From Salimicrobium flavidum (GTDB lineage Bacteria > Bacillota > Bacilli > Bacillales > Halobacillaceae), in NCBI RefSeq assembly GCF_900156645.1, contig NZ_FTOC01000002.1:186001-250000 (forward strand): DNA of 64,000 nt, written 5' to 3'. How positions within the stretch are numbered: position 1 is the stretch's first letter; each line of letters starts with the position of its first letter. Under the pieces are notes generated by a model. That model did not search any database and had not been told where the DNA came from. It saw only the letters and a list, made by a program, of their open reading frames with translations. Positions 15,295-24,209 of the stretch are shown piece after piece. Both the position numbers and the translations under genes were made by a program.

Positions 15295-15470
15295 TTCTGC
15301 TTATGCCAGTAGTTCTAAACGGGGTGGCTCCGCTTTCCTTTGGTCCAGTTCCAGCCCCCAGAAACCTAAGTCATAAGTAGCCATGTCTTTTTGGGGAAAA
15401 CACCCAAAAGAGGACATGGCTACTTATGACTTAGGTTTCTAAAAAGGGGGCTTCCACTTTCCTTTTTTAT
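15295..15470. repeat. Dispersed hairpin repeat, locus 3, with a 28-bp perfect stem
   Basis: 15360-15387 (AGAAACCTAAGTCATAAGTA, then GCCATGTC) is exactly complementary to 15413-15440; the 25-nt loop itself contains TTTTGGG and CCCAAAA. Linker arms TTCTAAACGGGG and TTCTAAAAAGGGGGCTTCCAC flank it. Together with MITE 1 it fills the 400-bp gap before the helicase gene. Confidence 0.85.
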
Positions 15471-15533
15471 TATACCACTTTTCGGGGGGTGTATAATATA
15501 CATACGACAGTCTGAAAGGGAAAAAGGTGATGA

Positions 15534-17780
15534 ATGATGACATCGATGAAAATTTCTGTCCGGGAACTGGCGGAGTATGCACATAGAAAAGGAGATATTG
15601 ATGAGAGGTTCCGTTCTTCTAAAGCGCTGACAGAAGGGACGGCCATCCATCAGGCCATTCAGAAGGAATATAAAGAAACAGAAGAAAAAGAAGTGTATCT
15701 TGAATATATATATGACACAAAGCAGATGAGCTTTCACATCCATGGACGCTGTGATGGTATTTTGCAGGAGGAAGACGGACCGGTCATTGATGAAATAAAA
15801 TCTACCTCTCTCGAATTGGAAGAGTTGGAGGAAGACCGATTTCCGGTCCATTGGGGGCAAGCATATGGCTATGCTTTCCTTTACTGCAGACGTGAAGAGT
15901 TGGCTGGTGTAAATGTCCAATTGACTTATGTACAGAAGACGACGAAAAAGAAGGCACGGTTCCGCCGCTACCTCTCTGTACAAGAGCTGGAGGCAGCCGT
16001 TCAATATATGGTGGAGGCGTATACCCCATACGCCTCGGTGCTTCTTCGTATGCACGAACAGAAGCAGAAAACGATTCCCGAACTGCGCTTCCCTTTCCCT
16101 TCGTACCGGGAAGGACAGCGTACGTTTGCAGGGAGTGTCTACCGTGCAGCGACGGAGGGGAGAGCGTTGTTCGCCCAGGCGCCCACGGGTATCGGCAAAA
16201 CGATCTCGTCTTTGTTTCCCGGCGTGAAAGCGATGCAGAGCGGAGAATTCGATCAGCTTTATTATGCCACGGCTAAAACGACGACAAGGGAAACGGCGGA
16301 AGAAGCGATCCGTCTCATGCAGGGGGAAGGGTTGTCGCTCACTTCGGTGACCCTCACTGCGAAGGATAAAATCTGTTTTCAGGAAGAGACGATCTGTCAG
16401 CCGGAATACTGTTCGTTTGCCGACGGTTACTACGATCGCATCAACGGGGCACTCGTCGATATTTTGACGAGGGAGTCGCTGTTAACCCGTGAAGTCATCG
16501 AAGACTACGCCAGGAAACATCATATATGTCCGTTTGAATTTTCGCTTGATCTGACGTACGCCGCCGACATCGTCGTCGGTGACTATAATTATGTATATGA
16601 TCCGAGGGTCGCACTGAAACGACTGTCCCGGGACCGCACTAAAAAGATGGGTCTGCTGGTCGATGAGGCGCATAACCTGGTGGAGAGAGCGAGGGATATG
16701 TATTCCGCATCACTTCTTTCCACTGATTTCGAAGCTATCCCGTCCCTGGTAACGTCTGAGAAGATAGGGGCGCTATCCACCTCGATCGCTTCGGATATAA
16801 ACGCTCTTTTTTCCGGAAACGAAGAAGAGTTCTCGATGGAAGATATCCCGGGTGTGATGGAAGAGCGAATCGAAGCATTTGTGGAAGAGACCGAATCGTA
16901 TTTACGCGATCTTCTTCCGGAAGAACAGGAAGAAGCGGTCATGAACGCTTATTTCGGGAGCCAGCATTTTCTCAATATGGTTGAACAGAAAGATGAAAAC
17001 TTCGTCTATATCGGTAAAATGAAAGAGGAACTGAAGCTGTATTGTCTCAACCCGCGAATGGTGGTCCGAAGAGTTACGGAAGCATATCGGTTCTCCGTTT
17101 ATTTTTCAGCCACCCTGTCTCCGTTCGCCTATTACAAAGAAATGCTCGGGGGAACGCCGGAGGATTATATTCTGCGGTTGCCTTCCCCTTTCAAAAAAGA
17201 ACAGATCCGGACAGTTTTCACGCCGTTATCCACCCGCTTCAAAGACCGGGAACGTACGGCGAAGGAAGTGAGTGAAAGCTTGAAACGACAGGTGGAAGCC
17301 CACCCCGGAAACCATCTCTTTTTCTTTCCTTCCTACCATTACCTGGATCTCATTCATTCCTATACCAAAGAGTGGGAGGCTCAGGTGGTCGTTCAGGAGC
17401 GGAATATGGACGAGGAGAGGAAAACGGAGTTCCTTTCCCAGTTCACGGAAGATAGTGAAATCATCGGGTTCGCCGTGCTTGGAGGAGTGTTTTCAGAAGG
17501 AGTGGATCTGAAAGGCGACAGGCTTCGCGGTGTGGCTATTGTCGGTGTTGCTCTCCCACCAAGGAATATCGAAAAAGAACTGATCCAGAAATATTTCCAG
17601 AGTCAGGGGAAGAACGGCTACAATTACGCTTATGTGTATCCGGGTATGAACAAAGTTCTCCAGGCCGGGGGAAGACTTATTCGTTCCGAAGAAGATTACG
17701 GTGTGATCCAGTTCGTGGACGACCGGTTTCTGACTCCGGTCTACCAGCAGCTATTACCTGAAGAATGGCAACCTGAATGA
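15534..17780 (+). CDS. PD-(D/E)XK nuclease fused to an XPD/DinG-like Fe-S helicase
   Basis: A 748-residue DNA repair-type enzyme. Residues 1-175 form a Cas4/RecB-like nuclease domain: His39 (EGTAIHQ), Asp74 (GRCDGI) and Asp86-Glu87-x-Lys89 (IDEIKST). The helicase follows: Walker A APTGIGKT (216-223), four cysteines at 281, 288, 293 and 332 that should hold a 4Fe-4S cluster, the DEAH box VDEAHNLVERAR (377-380), and C-terminal motifs FSEGVDLKGDRLRG and QAGGRLIRS. All catalytic motifs are intact. A 5'-3' helicase with nuclease trimming is inferred. It stands alone, with repeats upstream and bioY downstream. Confidence 0.88.
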   Translation: MMTSMKISVRELAEYAHRKGDIDERFRSSKALTEGTAIHQAIQKEYKETEEKEVYLEYIYDTKQMSFHIHGRCDGILQEEDGPVIDEIKSTSLELEELEEDRFPVHWGQAYGYAFLYCRREELAGVNVQLTYVQKTTKKKARFRRYLSVQELEAAVQYMVEAYTPYASVLLRMHEQKQKTIPELRFPFPSYREGQRTFAGSVYRAATEGRALFAQAPTGIGKTISSLFPGVKAMQSGEFDQLYYATAKTTTRETAEEAIRLMQGEGLSLTSVTLTAKDKICFQEETICQPEYCSFADGYYDRINGALVDILTRESLLTREVIEDYARKHHICPFEFSLDLTYAADIVVGDYNYVYDPRVALKRLSRDRTKKMGLLVDEAHNLVERARDMYSASLLSTDFEAIPSLVTSEKIGALSTSIASDINALFSGNEEEFSMEDIPGVMEERIEAFVEETESYLRDLLPEEQEEAVMNAYFGSQHFLNMVEQKDENFVYIGKMKEELKLYCLNPRMVVRRVTEAYRFSVYFSATLSPFAYYKEMLGGTPEDYILRLPSPFKKEQIRTVFTPLSTRFKDRERTAKEVSESLKRQVEAHPGNHLFFFPSYHYLDLIHSYTKEWEAQVVVQERNMDEERKTEFLSQFTEDSEIIGFAVLGGVFSEGVDLKGDRLRGVAIVGVALPPRNIEKELIQKYFQSQGKNGYNYAYVYPGMNKVLQAGGRLIRSEEDYGVIQFVDDRFLTPVYQQLLPEEWQPE

Positions 17781-17781
17781 G

Positions 17782-17808
17782 TCAACCTATTCATTTTATA
17801 GGTTGACA
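17782..17808 (+). terminator. Hairpin after the helicase gene, overlapping the bioY -35
   Basis: GTCAACCTAT (17782-17791) pairs with ATAGGTTGAC (17799-17808). The right arm contains the bioY -35 (TTGACA, 17804-17809). No T-tract, so termination is uncertain. Confidence 0.5.
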
Positions 17809-17857
17809 CAAAGGGTGTTGTTTATTATTGTTAACTTAAAAGAATTGGAGGGTTAAC
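17804..17857 (+). promoter_or_regulatory. bioY promoter with BirA-type operator
   Basis: -35 TTGACA (17804-17809), 16-bp spacer, weak -10 TATTGT (17826-17831). ATTGTTAAC (17827-17835) and GTTAACAC (17852-17859) are BirA half-sites separated by 16 bp. The first overlaps the -10 and the second runs up to the start codon. Biotin-loaded BirA would repress bioY. Confidence 0.8.
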
Positions 17858-17859
17858 AC

Positions 17860-18453
17860 ATGCGTACATATGATATTACGGTCGGGGCGATGTTCGTGGC
17901 TCTGATGGCAATCGGAGCGAATATTACAGCTATTGCACCGTTTCTGTCGGTGATGGGAGTGCCACTTACTCTGCAGACATTCGTGGCTATTCTTGCGGGG
18001 CTTATTCTGGGGAAAAAACGTGGTGCTTTCGCGATGTTCGTATACATGGTGGTCGGCTTGATCGGGGTTCCTGTTTTCGCAGGTTTCGCCGGAGGAATGG
18101 GCAGCTTCATCGATCCGACATTCGGATTCATTCTATCCTTTATGGGAATCGCCTTTGTTTCCGGGGCTTTTACAGAGAAACGGAAAAAGTTTTCGAATTA
18201 TGTGATAGCCGCTTTTGCAGGGCTTGTAGTCAATTATTCCATTGGTGTTACGTGGTTTTATATGGCTTTATCTCTGTGGGTAGGAGAGGGAGCTGGCATC
18301 AGCTATCTGGCTGCTTGGGCAAGCATGGTCCCGTTTTTGGTGAAGGATGGAGGTCTTGCATTTGTAGCCGCTGTCACAGCAACCCGTCTCGAAGAATCTT
18401 ATCTACAGAATACAAGATGGAGACAGCAGAAAAAACAGGCATCCTCGACGTGA
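17860..18453 (+). CDS. bioY: Biotin transporter S component BioY
   Basis: Substrate-binding membrane subunit for biotin uptake, of the ECF type. The 197-residue protein has six hydrophobic segments and the BioY patterns VPLTLQTFVAILAGLILGKKRG, GLIGVPVFAGFAGG and the GFILSF segment. No BioM/BioN genes lie nearby; solitary BioY can work with a shared ECF module. Preceded by a BirA-type operator. A terminator overlaps its stop codon. Its short linker to the next convergent gene suggests a single-gene transcript. Confidence 0.92.
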   Translation: MRTYDITVGAMFVALMAIGANITAIAPFLSVMGVPLTLQTFVAILAGLILGKKRGAFAMFVYMVVGLIGVPVFAGFAGGMGSFIDPTFGFILSFMGIAFVSGAFTEKRKKFSNYVIAAFAGLVVNYSIGVTWFYMALSLWVGEGAGISYLAAWASMVPFLVKDGGLAFVAAVTATRLEESYLQNTRWRQQKKQASST

Positions 18454-18470
18454 GGGTGCCTGTTTCATTA
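18433..18470 (+). terminator. Terminator of bioY
   Basis: AACAGGCATCCTC pairs with GAGGGTGCCTGTT (one mismatch), the stop codon TGA lies in the loop region, and TTTC follows. Confidence 0.75.
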
Positions 18471-18504
18471 GGGAAGGAAAAGGGTACTTATCAACTATTC
18501 TTTA

Positions 18505-19128
18505 TTAGTTCGGAAACATACCTCTCCAGTAGAAGTCGACAATCGCCTGTGCCGTCTCCTCGGTGGTCGGAAAGAGGGGGAGGTTCTCCTGGTCACGATA
18601 GTTTCCGACACGGAGAAGCGTGACATATGTCTGGACAGCGAATTTCAAAGGGACATCCGGTACTTCCCCAGTTTCCATAGCTCGGGTGAACGCTTTTTCA
18701 AGCGTCGTATTCATCGCTTCTTCCGCTTCCTGAGTCGCTTTGAGCTGGTTGTCGGAGAGCGAGGTTTTCGTTTCACGGAGAATGCTCTCCAGGTCTATGT
18801 GAAAGGTGGCTTTCAAATGAGCGTCCGTGATGCGTAAGAGTTTCTCATACAAGGTGCCTTCCTCTTCCAGCATTTTTTCCATCTGTACACTGATGTTTTC
18901 CATCATTTTCTCCATCGTTTTTGTGAATAGATCCGCTTTCGTTTCATAATAGTAGTAAACGGTGGCTTTGGTGACACCGGCCTGGTGGGCGACGTCATCA
19001 ATGGAAACTCGCTGGTAACCGAATTCCATGAATAGTGTTGCCGCAGATTGCAAAATGGCTTCATAAGTCGGTTGCTTCTGTTCGGAAGTCCTGGGACGAC
19101 CCGGTGCCTTCCTTTGTCCCTTATCCAT
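18505..19128 (-). CDS. TetR-family transcriptional regulator
   Basis: 207 residues with an N-terminal helix-turn-helix (about 15-62; DDVAHQAGVTKATVYYYYETKADLF) after a basic tail KGQRKAPGRPRTSEQK. The C-terminal ligand domain is typical in size. ATG 19128 has AGGTGGGG upstream and is preferred to ATG 19152. It is divergent from the MMPL transporter at 19378 with a MITE between them, so it most likely represses that pump. No clear palindromic operator was found in the AT-rich intergenic region. Confidence 0.85.
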   Translation of the reverse strand: MDKGQRKAPGRPRTSEQKQPTYEAILQSAATLFMEFGYQRVSIDDVAHQAGVTKATVYYYYETKADLFTKTMEKMMENISVQMEKMLEEEGTLYEKLLRITDAHLKATFHIDLESILRETKTSLSDNQLKATQEAEEAMNTTLEKAFTRAMETGEVPDVPLKFAVQTYVTLLRVGNYRDQENLPLFPTTEETAQAIVDFYWRGMFPN

Positions 19129-19242
19129 AACGCCCCACCTTTCCTGATACACGATGTTTTCCTGATTATACCATGAAACAAATAACTAGATAATTAACTT
19201 ACCAGTATATATAATTATAATTAAAGATGTACTTATAAAAAA

Positions 19243-19356
19243 GGCTCTGTTAAGCCTGTTGTTGATTGTAGGAACGAAGGGTGGGGAGTTTACGTTCATG
19301 CTCGCGGCAAGCTTCCACCCGTAGAACGAAAATCAACGATGAACGATAACAGAGCC
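19243..19356. mobile_element. MITE-like element 2 (114 bp)
   Basis: GGCTCTGTTAAGCC at the left and GATAACAGAGCC at the right; GGCTCTGTT/AACAGAGCC are perfect inverted termini. Inner segments GAACGAAGGGTGGG and CTTCCACCCGTAG are imperfect arms. It lies between tetR and the MMPL gene, 20 bp before the latter's start, so it may have changed the promoter. Confidence 0.75.
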
Positions 19357-19377
19357 ATGTAAAAAACAGGTGAAGGG

Positions 19378-21585
19378 ATGAGGAGTGTATTGAAAAATTG
19401 GGGAAAGATAGTAGCAGCTTCTAAAACGAGATGGATTACTTTACTTATATGGATAGCCCTGGTGGCTATCGTCTCTGTCGTATGGCCGCAGGTGAACGAC
19501 GAGACGACCGGAGGAAGCCAGCTGCTTCCGGAGGATACGATGTCGGTGGAAGCATCGAACATTGCGGAGGAACAATTTCCGAATGATGCCGGTGTACCTC
19601 TTCTTCTCGTCTGGCACAGAGATGGAGGGCTTGAAGAAGAAGATCTGCAAAATATAAATGAACTCTATCAGAATCTGGAAGAAGAACCTCTCGAGTATCA
19701 ATCCATGATACCGCCGTTCGCCGAGTTGCCGCCACAGGCACTGCTGGAATCCGCTTCGGAAAATGAAGAAGCATTGACGACACCGATTTTTTTCAGTACA
19801 GATGCGACGACGGATGATCTACAGCCCATCCTTTCTACCTTGCAGGAGCGTATTACAGAAATAACCGGAGAGAATTATTTTGACACGGATTTATCCGAAG
19901 ACGGAATGCACGTCCGGTACACGGGTGCTGTCGGAATCCAAATCGACTCCACGGAGCTTTTCAGTACCGCTGACGTAACGCTTCTGATTGCTACCGTGCT
20001 TCTCGTCCTGACCCTTCTTGTAATATTGTATCGTTCCCCGATTCTGGCGGTCGTCCCTCTGATCGGTGTCGGTTTCGCCTATGGAATCATCAGTCCACTG
20101 CTCGGATTCATGGCAGACCAGGGATGGATTGTGGTCGACAGTCAGGCGGTTTCGATTATGACTGTTCTCCTCTTCGGGGCAGGGACGGACTACTGTCTGT
20201 TTCTGATTACACGCTACCGTGATGAACTTCTTATGGAACCGAACAAATACGCAGCACTGACAAAAGCGATCTCCCACTCCGGGGGTGCTATTATAGTCAG
20301 TGCACTGACTACGGCTGCGGGTCTGTTCACTCTCGTGATAGCCCAGTATGCTTCATATGACCGCTTTGCCGTACCGTTCAGTGTCGCAATAATCATTATG
20401 GCTATTGCCGTCTTGACCTTACTTCCGGCAATTCTTGCTCTCCTTGGCAGAGTGGCATTCTTCCCGTTCATTCCTCGTACGGAAGGGATGATCAAGGAAA
20501 TCGAAGAGAAGAAAGGCAAAAAAGTACGCCGTCCGAGAACGAGAAGCTGGTTCAGCGGATGGGTAGGAAAGCTGACAGTGCAGAAACCCTGGACGATTAT
20601 CATCGTTACTGTCGTTGTTCTCGGGGTGCTGGCGCTGTTTGTCCCGCGGATCAACTATACGTATGGAGTATTCGATTCGTTCCCGGATGATATGCCGTCC
20701 CGGGAAGGGTTTTCCATCATCGGGGAGCACTATCCGGACGGGGAAGTCGCTCCGATGCAGGTGCTCATCCGTACAGATGAAGATGTGTCCCTTCAGGAGG
20801 ATATTGCATCTCTTGAAAACGTCGAATCGGCGGGAGAGCCTGAGGTAGGTGAGGAGAATGCTGAGTATCAGCAGTACAGCGTCACGCTGTCCATCGATCC
20901 TTACTCGGAGGAAGCTGTCGCTTTCGTACCCGAGTTGAAAAATGAAGTGGAAGGATGGCTCTTGGAAGCCGGAGTGGAATCTCCTGAAAATCAGGTATGG
21001 ATCAACGGGGAAACGGCCGGCCTCTATGATACCGAGCAGGTGACGAGCAATGACCAGAATCTTGTCATTCCGGTTGTCCTCCTCATCATAGCCCTGATTC
21101 TCGTCACCTATCTGAAATCGATTGTGGCGATGGGCTATCTGCTGCTGACCGTCGGACTATCATACCTGTCGGCTCTTGGACTCGGCTGGATCATCATTCA
21201 TTATATTATGGGAGAGCCTGCCATGCAGGGGTTGATCCCGCTCTATTCCTTTGTGTTCCTGGTAGCACTTGGGAATGATTACAACATCTTTATGATTTCG
21301 AGTATTTGGAAAAACAGAGAACGTATGAACCTGGATGATGCGATCAGTGACGGGGTCAGCAGTACAAGCGGTGTCATTACCTCCGCCGGTCTGATCCTCG
21401 CCGGTACATTCGCTGTTCTGGCTGTGCTACCGCTTCAGGTGCTCGTTCAGTTCGGTACGGTCACGGCTATCGGTGTCCTGATCGATACGTTCGTCGTCCG
21501 GCCGTTCCTGGTTCCGGCAATCACCAAAGTTCTCGGCAGGTACGCTTTCTGGCCGGCCGGCAAAGAAAAATCGCAAAAACGGTAA
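19378..21585 (+). CDS. MMPL-family RND transporter
   Basis: A 735-residue proton-driven exporter. It has two repeats, each with one membrane helix, an outside domain and five helices. The core motifs are GAGTDYCLFLITRYRDEL in the first half and GNDYNIFMISSIWKNR in the second. It resembles Bacillus MMPL pumps (YdfJ type), which export lipids or toxic amphiphiles. ATG 19378 follows GGTGAAGGG. The divergent TetR gene suggests inducible expression. Substrate unknown. A strong terminator follows. Confidence 0.88.
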   Translation: MRSVLKNWGKIVAASKTRWITLLIWIALVAIVSVVWPQVNDETTGGSQLLPEDTMSVEASNIAEEQFPNDAGVPLLLVWHRDGGLEEEDLQNINELYQNLEEEPLEYQSMIPPFAELPPQALLESASENEEALTTPIFFSTDATTDDLQPILSTLQERITEITGENYFDTDLSEDGMHVRYTGAVGIQIDSTELFSTADVTLLIATVLLVLTLLVILYRSPILAVVPLIGVGFAYGIISPLLGFMADQGWIVVDSQAVSIMTVLLFGAGTDYCLFLITRYRDELLMEPNKYAALTKAISHSGGAIIVSALTTAAGLFTLVIAQYASYDRFAVPFSVAIIIMAIAVLTLLPAILALLGRVAFFPFIPRTEGMIKEIEEKKGKKVRRPRTRSWFSGWVGKLTVQKPWTIIIVTVVVLGVLALFVPRINYTYGVFDSFPDDMPSREGFSIIGEHYPDGEVAPMQVLIRTDEDVSLQEDIASLENVESAGEPEVGEENAEYQQYSVTLSIDPYSEEAVAFVPELKNEVEGWLLEAGVESPENQVWINGETAGLYDTEQVTSNDQNLVIPVVLLIIALILVTYLKSIVAMGYLLLTVGLSYLSALGLGWIIIHYIMGEPAMQGLIPLYSFVFLVALGNDYNIFMISSIWKNRERMNLDDAISDGVSSTSGVITSAGLILAGTFAVLAVLPLQVLVQFGTVTAIGVLIDTFVVRPFLVPAITKVLGRYAFWPAGKEKSQKR

Positions 21586-21598
21586 TAGAACCAAATTC

Positions 21599-21648
21599 AA
21601 AAAAAGCTGTCCCGACCATTCGCATGGAATGGAGGGACAGCTTTTTTA
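21599..21648. terminator. Bidirectional terminator after the MMPL gene
   Basis: AAAAAGCTGTCCC pairs with GGGACAGCTTTTTT. Symmetric A/T tracts let it serve the convergent gene at 21646. Confidence 0.85.
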
Positions 21649-22044
21649 GTCTTCCGAGATGTACTTGCCATGTTTGAAAGCGATCACGAGGAAGACAGCG
21701 AAAGCGATCAGTAGAATCGTGCCTCCTACGATGAAGAAGACGGTATTGAACGTTTCGAGTCCCGGAATCGGGTTCGTATAGTACAGCCACATCCCGAGGG
21801 TGAGTCCGAACACACCAATGAAGGACCCCCATACATGAACAAGTGCGAGCTTTGATTCTTTCGGGATAGGGAAGACCTTATAAAACATCGCGAAGGCGAA
21901 TAGAGAAAGCCATCCGACGACGAGAATATGGGCGTGGATAGCCGAAAGTTCCAGCCCTCCGCCTCCGGCCATATGAGAGCCGATGAAGGCCCCGATAAAG
22001 GCATAAACGGCTGAAGTTTTTACGAGAAAACGTGTGCGATCCAT
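21646..22044 (-). CDS. Small heme-copper-oxidase subunit I-like membrane protein
   Basis: About 132 residues and four membrane helices. SAIHAHILVVGWLSLFAFAMFYKVFP resembles a cytochrome oxidase subunit I helix pair, with His residues spaced as heme ligands, but the protein is a fraction of a full subunit I and lacks the copper site. Similar short proteins are found in bacilli. ATG 22044 follows GGAAGGAGT; the longer frame to 22128 lacks a ribosome site. It is divergent from the peptidase gene. Heme binding is possible; function unknown. Confidence 0.7.
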   Translation of the reverse strand: MDRTRFLVKTSAVYAFIGAFIGSHMAGGGGLELSAIHAHILVVGWLSLFAFAMFYKVFPIPKESKLALVHVWGSFIGVFGLTLGMWLYYTNPIPGLETFNTVFFIVGGTILLIAFAVFLVIAFKHGKYISED

Positions 22045-22180
22045 AATTCCACTCCTTCCTGCCCATTCATTATACAGAATAGCGGGGAAAGAAAAATAGC
22101 AAAAGCGACATTGTTGAAAAATTCTCATTAAGTTGGCAAGTTATCTTTCGTCCGATACGATAGGGAGAGGAGGGATGACA

Positions 22181-23266
22181 ATGAAACGAAGATTGGACGT
22201 ATTTTGTGAAAAATTGCAAGAGGAGAATGTAGACGCAGCATTTATCAATGCGAAGGAGAACTTTTTTTACCTGACAGGTTTTTTGACAGACCCGCATGAG
22301 CGCCTTCTCGGCCTGCTCGTTTTTTCGGATGGCAAAGAGGTGGCCGTACTTCCTGCGATGGAGAAAGCACAGCTTGAAGAAGCCGGGTTCGAAGGAGAAA
22401 TCATAGCTTATCAGGATCATGAAGACCCTTGGGAGAGCCTGAGAAAATTCGCTTCTTCTGTACATACTATCGGTGTCGAAGAAGAGCATCTGTCTCACGG
22501 ACGTGCGAAGCAACTGTTCATGGCTCTCGGAGTATCGGAAGTCCAGGACGTAACGGAGATGCTGGACCGTCAGCGCGCAGTGAAAGATGAACAGGAAATC
22601 AGTATTATGCGGGAGGCTGCGGCACTGGCTGATGAAGGCGTTGAAGCTGGAGTAGCCGCACTATCAGAAGGTGTTACAGAAATGGAAGTGCTGGCGACGA
22701 TCGAGTTCGAAATGAAAAAGCGCGGCGTTCGTGAAATGTCCTTTTCCACCATGGTTCTGTTCGGGGAAAAGGCCGGGCATCCTCACGGGAACCCGGGAGA
22801 TCGCCGCCTGAAAAAAGGGGACCTCGTTCTGTTCGATCTCGGAGTCGTCTGGAAAGGGTATACTTCGGATATCACGAGGACCGTGGCCTTCGGTGAGCCG
22901 GATGAACAGCAGCGGGAAATCTATGAAACGGTGAAACGCGCCGAAGCGGCCTCGCTTGAGCTGAGCAGGCCCGGGAGAAGGATTGGTGATTTGGATCAGG
23001 CGGCTAGAAATATCATTACAGAAGCGGGGTACGGTGACTACTTCCCGCACCGCATCGGGCACGGTCTCGGAATCAATGTCCATGAGTTTCCTTCGATGAG
23101 TCATCTGAATGACGATACGCTGCAACCGGGGATGACCTTTACGATTGAACCGGGTATCTATAACCCTGCTATCGGTGGTGTGCGTATCGAGGATGATGTG
23201 TTGATCACAGAAGACGGGTATGAAACGCTGACGAAAACGACAAAAGAATTAAGGATTATTGAATGA
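22181..23266 (+). CDS. M24-family Xaa-Pro dipeptidase (YkvY-like)
   Basis: Cleaves the bond before proline in dipeptides or short peptides. About 361 residues: a creatinase-like N-terminal domain (1-125) and a pita-bread metallopeptidase domain with the five ligands in LFDLGVVW (Asp), SDITRTV (Asp), RIGHGLGI (His), TIEPGIY (Glu) and RIEDDVLI (Glu). ATG 22181 lies eight bases after GAGGAGGG; ATG 22175 is too close to that site. It resembles YkvY and YqhT of B. subtilis. Terminator follows directly. Confidence 0.88.
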   Translation: MKRRLDVFCEKLQEENVDAAFINAKENFFYLTGFLTDPHERLLGLLVFSDGKEVAVLPAMEKAQLEEAGFEGEIIAYQDHEDPWESLRKFASSVHTIGVEEEHLSHGRAKQLFMALGVSEVQDVTEMLDRQRAVKDEQEISIMREAAALADEGVEAGVAALSEGVTEMEVLATIEFEMKKRGVREMSFSTMVLFGEKAGHPHGNPGDRRLKKGDLVLFDLGVVWKGYTSDITRTVAFGEPDEQQREIYETVKRAEAASLELSRPGRRIGDLDQAARNIITEAGYGDYFPHRIGHGLGINVHEFPSMSHLNDDTLQPGMTFTIEPGIYNPAIGGVRIEDDVLITEDGYETLTKTTKELRIIE

Positions 23267-23276
23267 GTTGTTTTTG

Positions 23277-23308
23277 GTACAGGCTTTTAGGAGCCTGTAC
23301 TTTTTTTT
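23277..23308 (+). terminator. Terminator of the peptidase gene
   Basis: GTACAGGCT (23277-23285), loop, AGCCTGTAC (23292-23300), then eight T residues. Confidence 0.92.
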
Positions 23309-23315
23309 GTGGAGA

Positions 23316-23960
23316 TTTATGAGGTGTTCGGGCGCGGGAATGTGGCGTGAGCACCTCATATCATTTCGAATTGCGGTGTTCGCAGGGTGTGGGGAGAGCC
23401 GAGTTCAGTATAAATAGTAGTTATAACGTGCTCAGACGAGATCGAGCCTGTTGAGCGCCGCATACATGCATCAAATGCCCTTGGCCTCCTCCGTCCGGGG
23501 ACGAGGAGGCGTAAGCTGGAGCAGAGGCCAGGCATTTATGAAGTGTTCGGACACGGGAATGTGGCGTGAGCACCTCATATCATTTCGAATTGCGGCGTTC
23601 GCAGGGTGTGGGGAGAGCCGAGTTCAGTATAAATAGTAGTTATAACGTGCTTAGACGAGATTGTGCCTGCTGAGCGCCGCATACATGCATCAAATGCCCT
23701 TGGCCTCCTCCGTCCGGGGACGAGGAGGCGTAAGCTGGAGCAGAGGCCAGGCATTTATGAAGTGTTCGGGCGCGGGGATGTGGCGTGAGCACCTCATATC
23801 ATTTCGAATTGCGGCGTTCGCAGGGTGTGGGGAGAGCCGAGTTCAGTATAAATAGTAGTTATAACGTGCTTAGACGAGATTGTGCCTGCTGAGCGCCGCA
23901 TACATGCATCAAATGCCCTTGGCCTCCTCCGTCCGGGGACGAGAAGGCGTAAGCTGGAGT
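23316..23960. repeat. 219-bp tandem repeat, about 2.9 copies
   Basis: Units recur every 219 bp (for example CATACATGCA at 23461, 23680 and 23899). Copies are nearly identical. Each contains TGAGGTG...CACCTCA arms (intact in copy 1; one base changed in copies 2 and 3) and a strong stem-loop around GGCCTCCTCCGTCCGGGGAC with AAATGCC/GGCATTT outer arms. Since 219 is divisible by three, short open frames repeat too, but they have no convincing ribosome site. The third copy ends where a dispersed hairpin repeat begins. No promoter or host gene is evident. Confidence 0.9.
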
Positions 23961-24118
23961 GCTTCTAAGCGGGACGACTCCGCTTTTCGTGTCCAGCTCC
24001 ATCCCCCAGAAACCTAAGCTATAAGTAGCCATGTCTTTTTGGGAAAAAGTCCCCCAAAAGAGAACACGTCTACTTATAGCTTAGGTTTCTAAGCAGGGGG
24101 ATTACGCTTTTCATATTT
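23961..24118. repeat. Dispersed hairpin repeat, locus 4
   Basis: AGAAACCTAAGCTATAAGTA (from 24009) is complementary to TACTTATAGCTTAGGTTTCT (to 24091), with ACCCCAAAA-type inner arms. Flanking linkers are GCTTCTAAGCGGGACGACTC and TTTCTAAGCAGGGGGATTAC. It closes the 943-bp gap between the peptidase and the lia operon. Confidence 0.82.
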
Positions 24119-24209
24119 CTACGTCTCTGGGCTTATATAAAGATATGTCTCCAGCTCATTACCGTGAAGCTCACCTCTCTGTAATATAGAAGATGAAGGA
24201 GGAGATGAA

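Noticed and set aside
23451-23855. Two repeated short frames of about 60 codons in the tandem array
   Set aside because: They recur only because 219 is a multiple of three. No ribosome site, and the peptide resembles nothing known.
23316-23960. Possible CRISPR array
   Set aside because: The whole 219-bp unit is repeated with no variable spacers, and there are no cas genes.
24120-24209. LiaR binding box before liaI
   Set aside because: I looked for the known spaced motif and saw no convincing match, so none is annotated.
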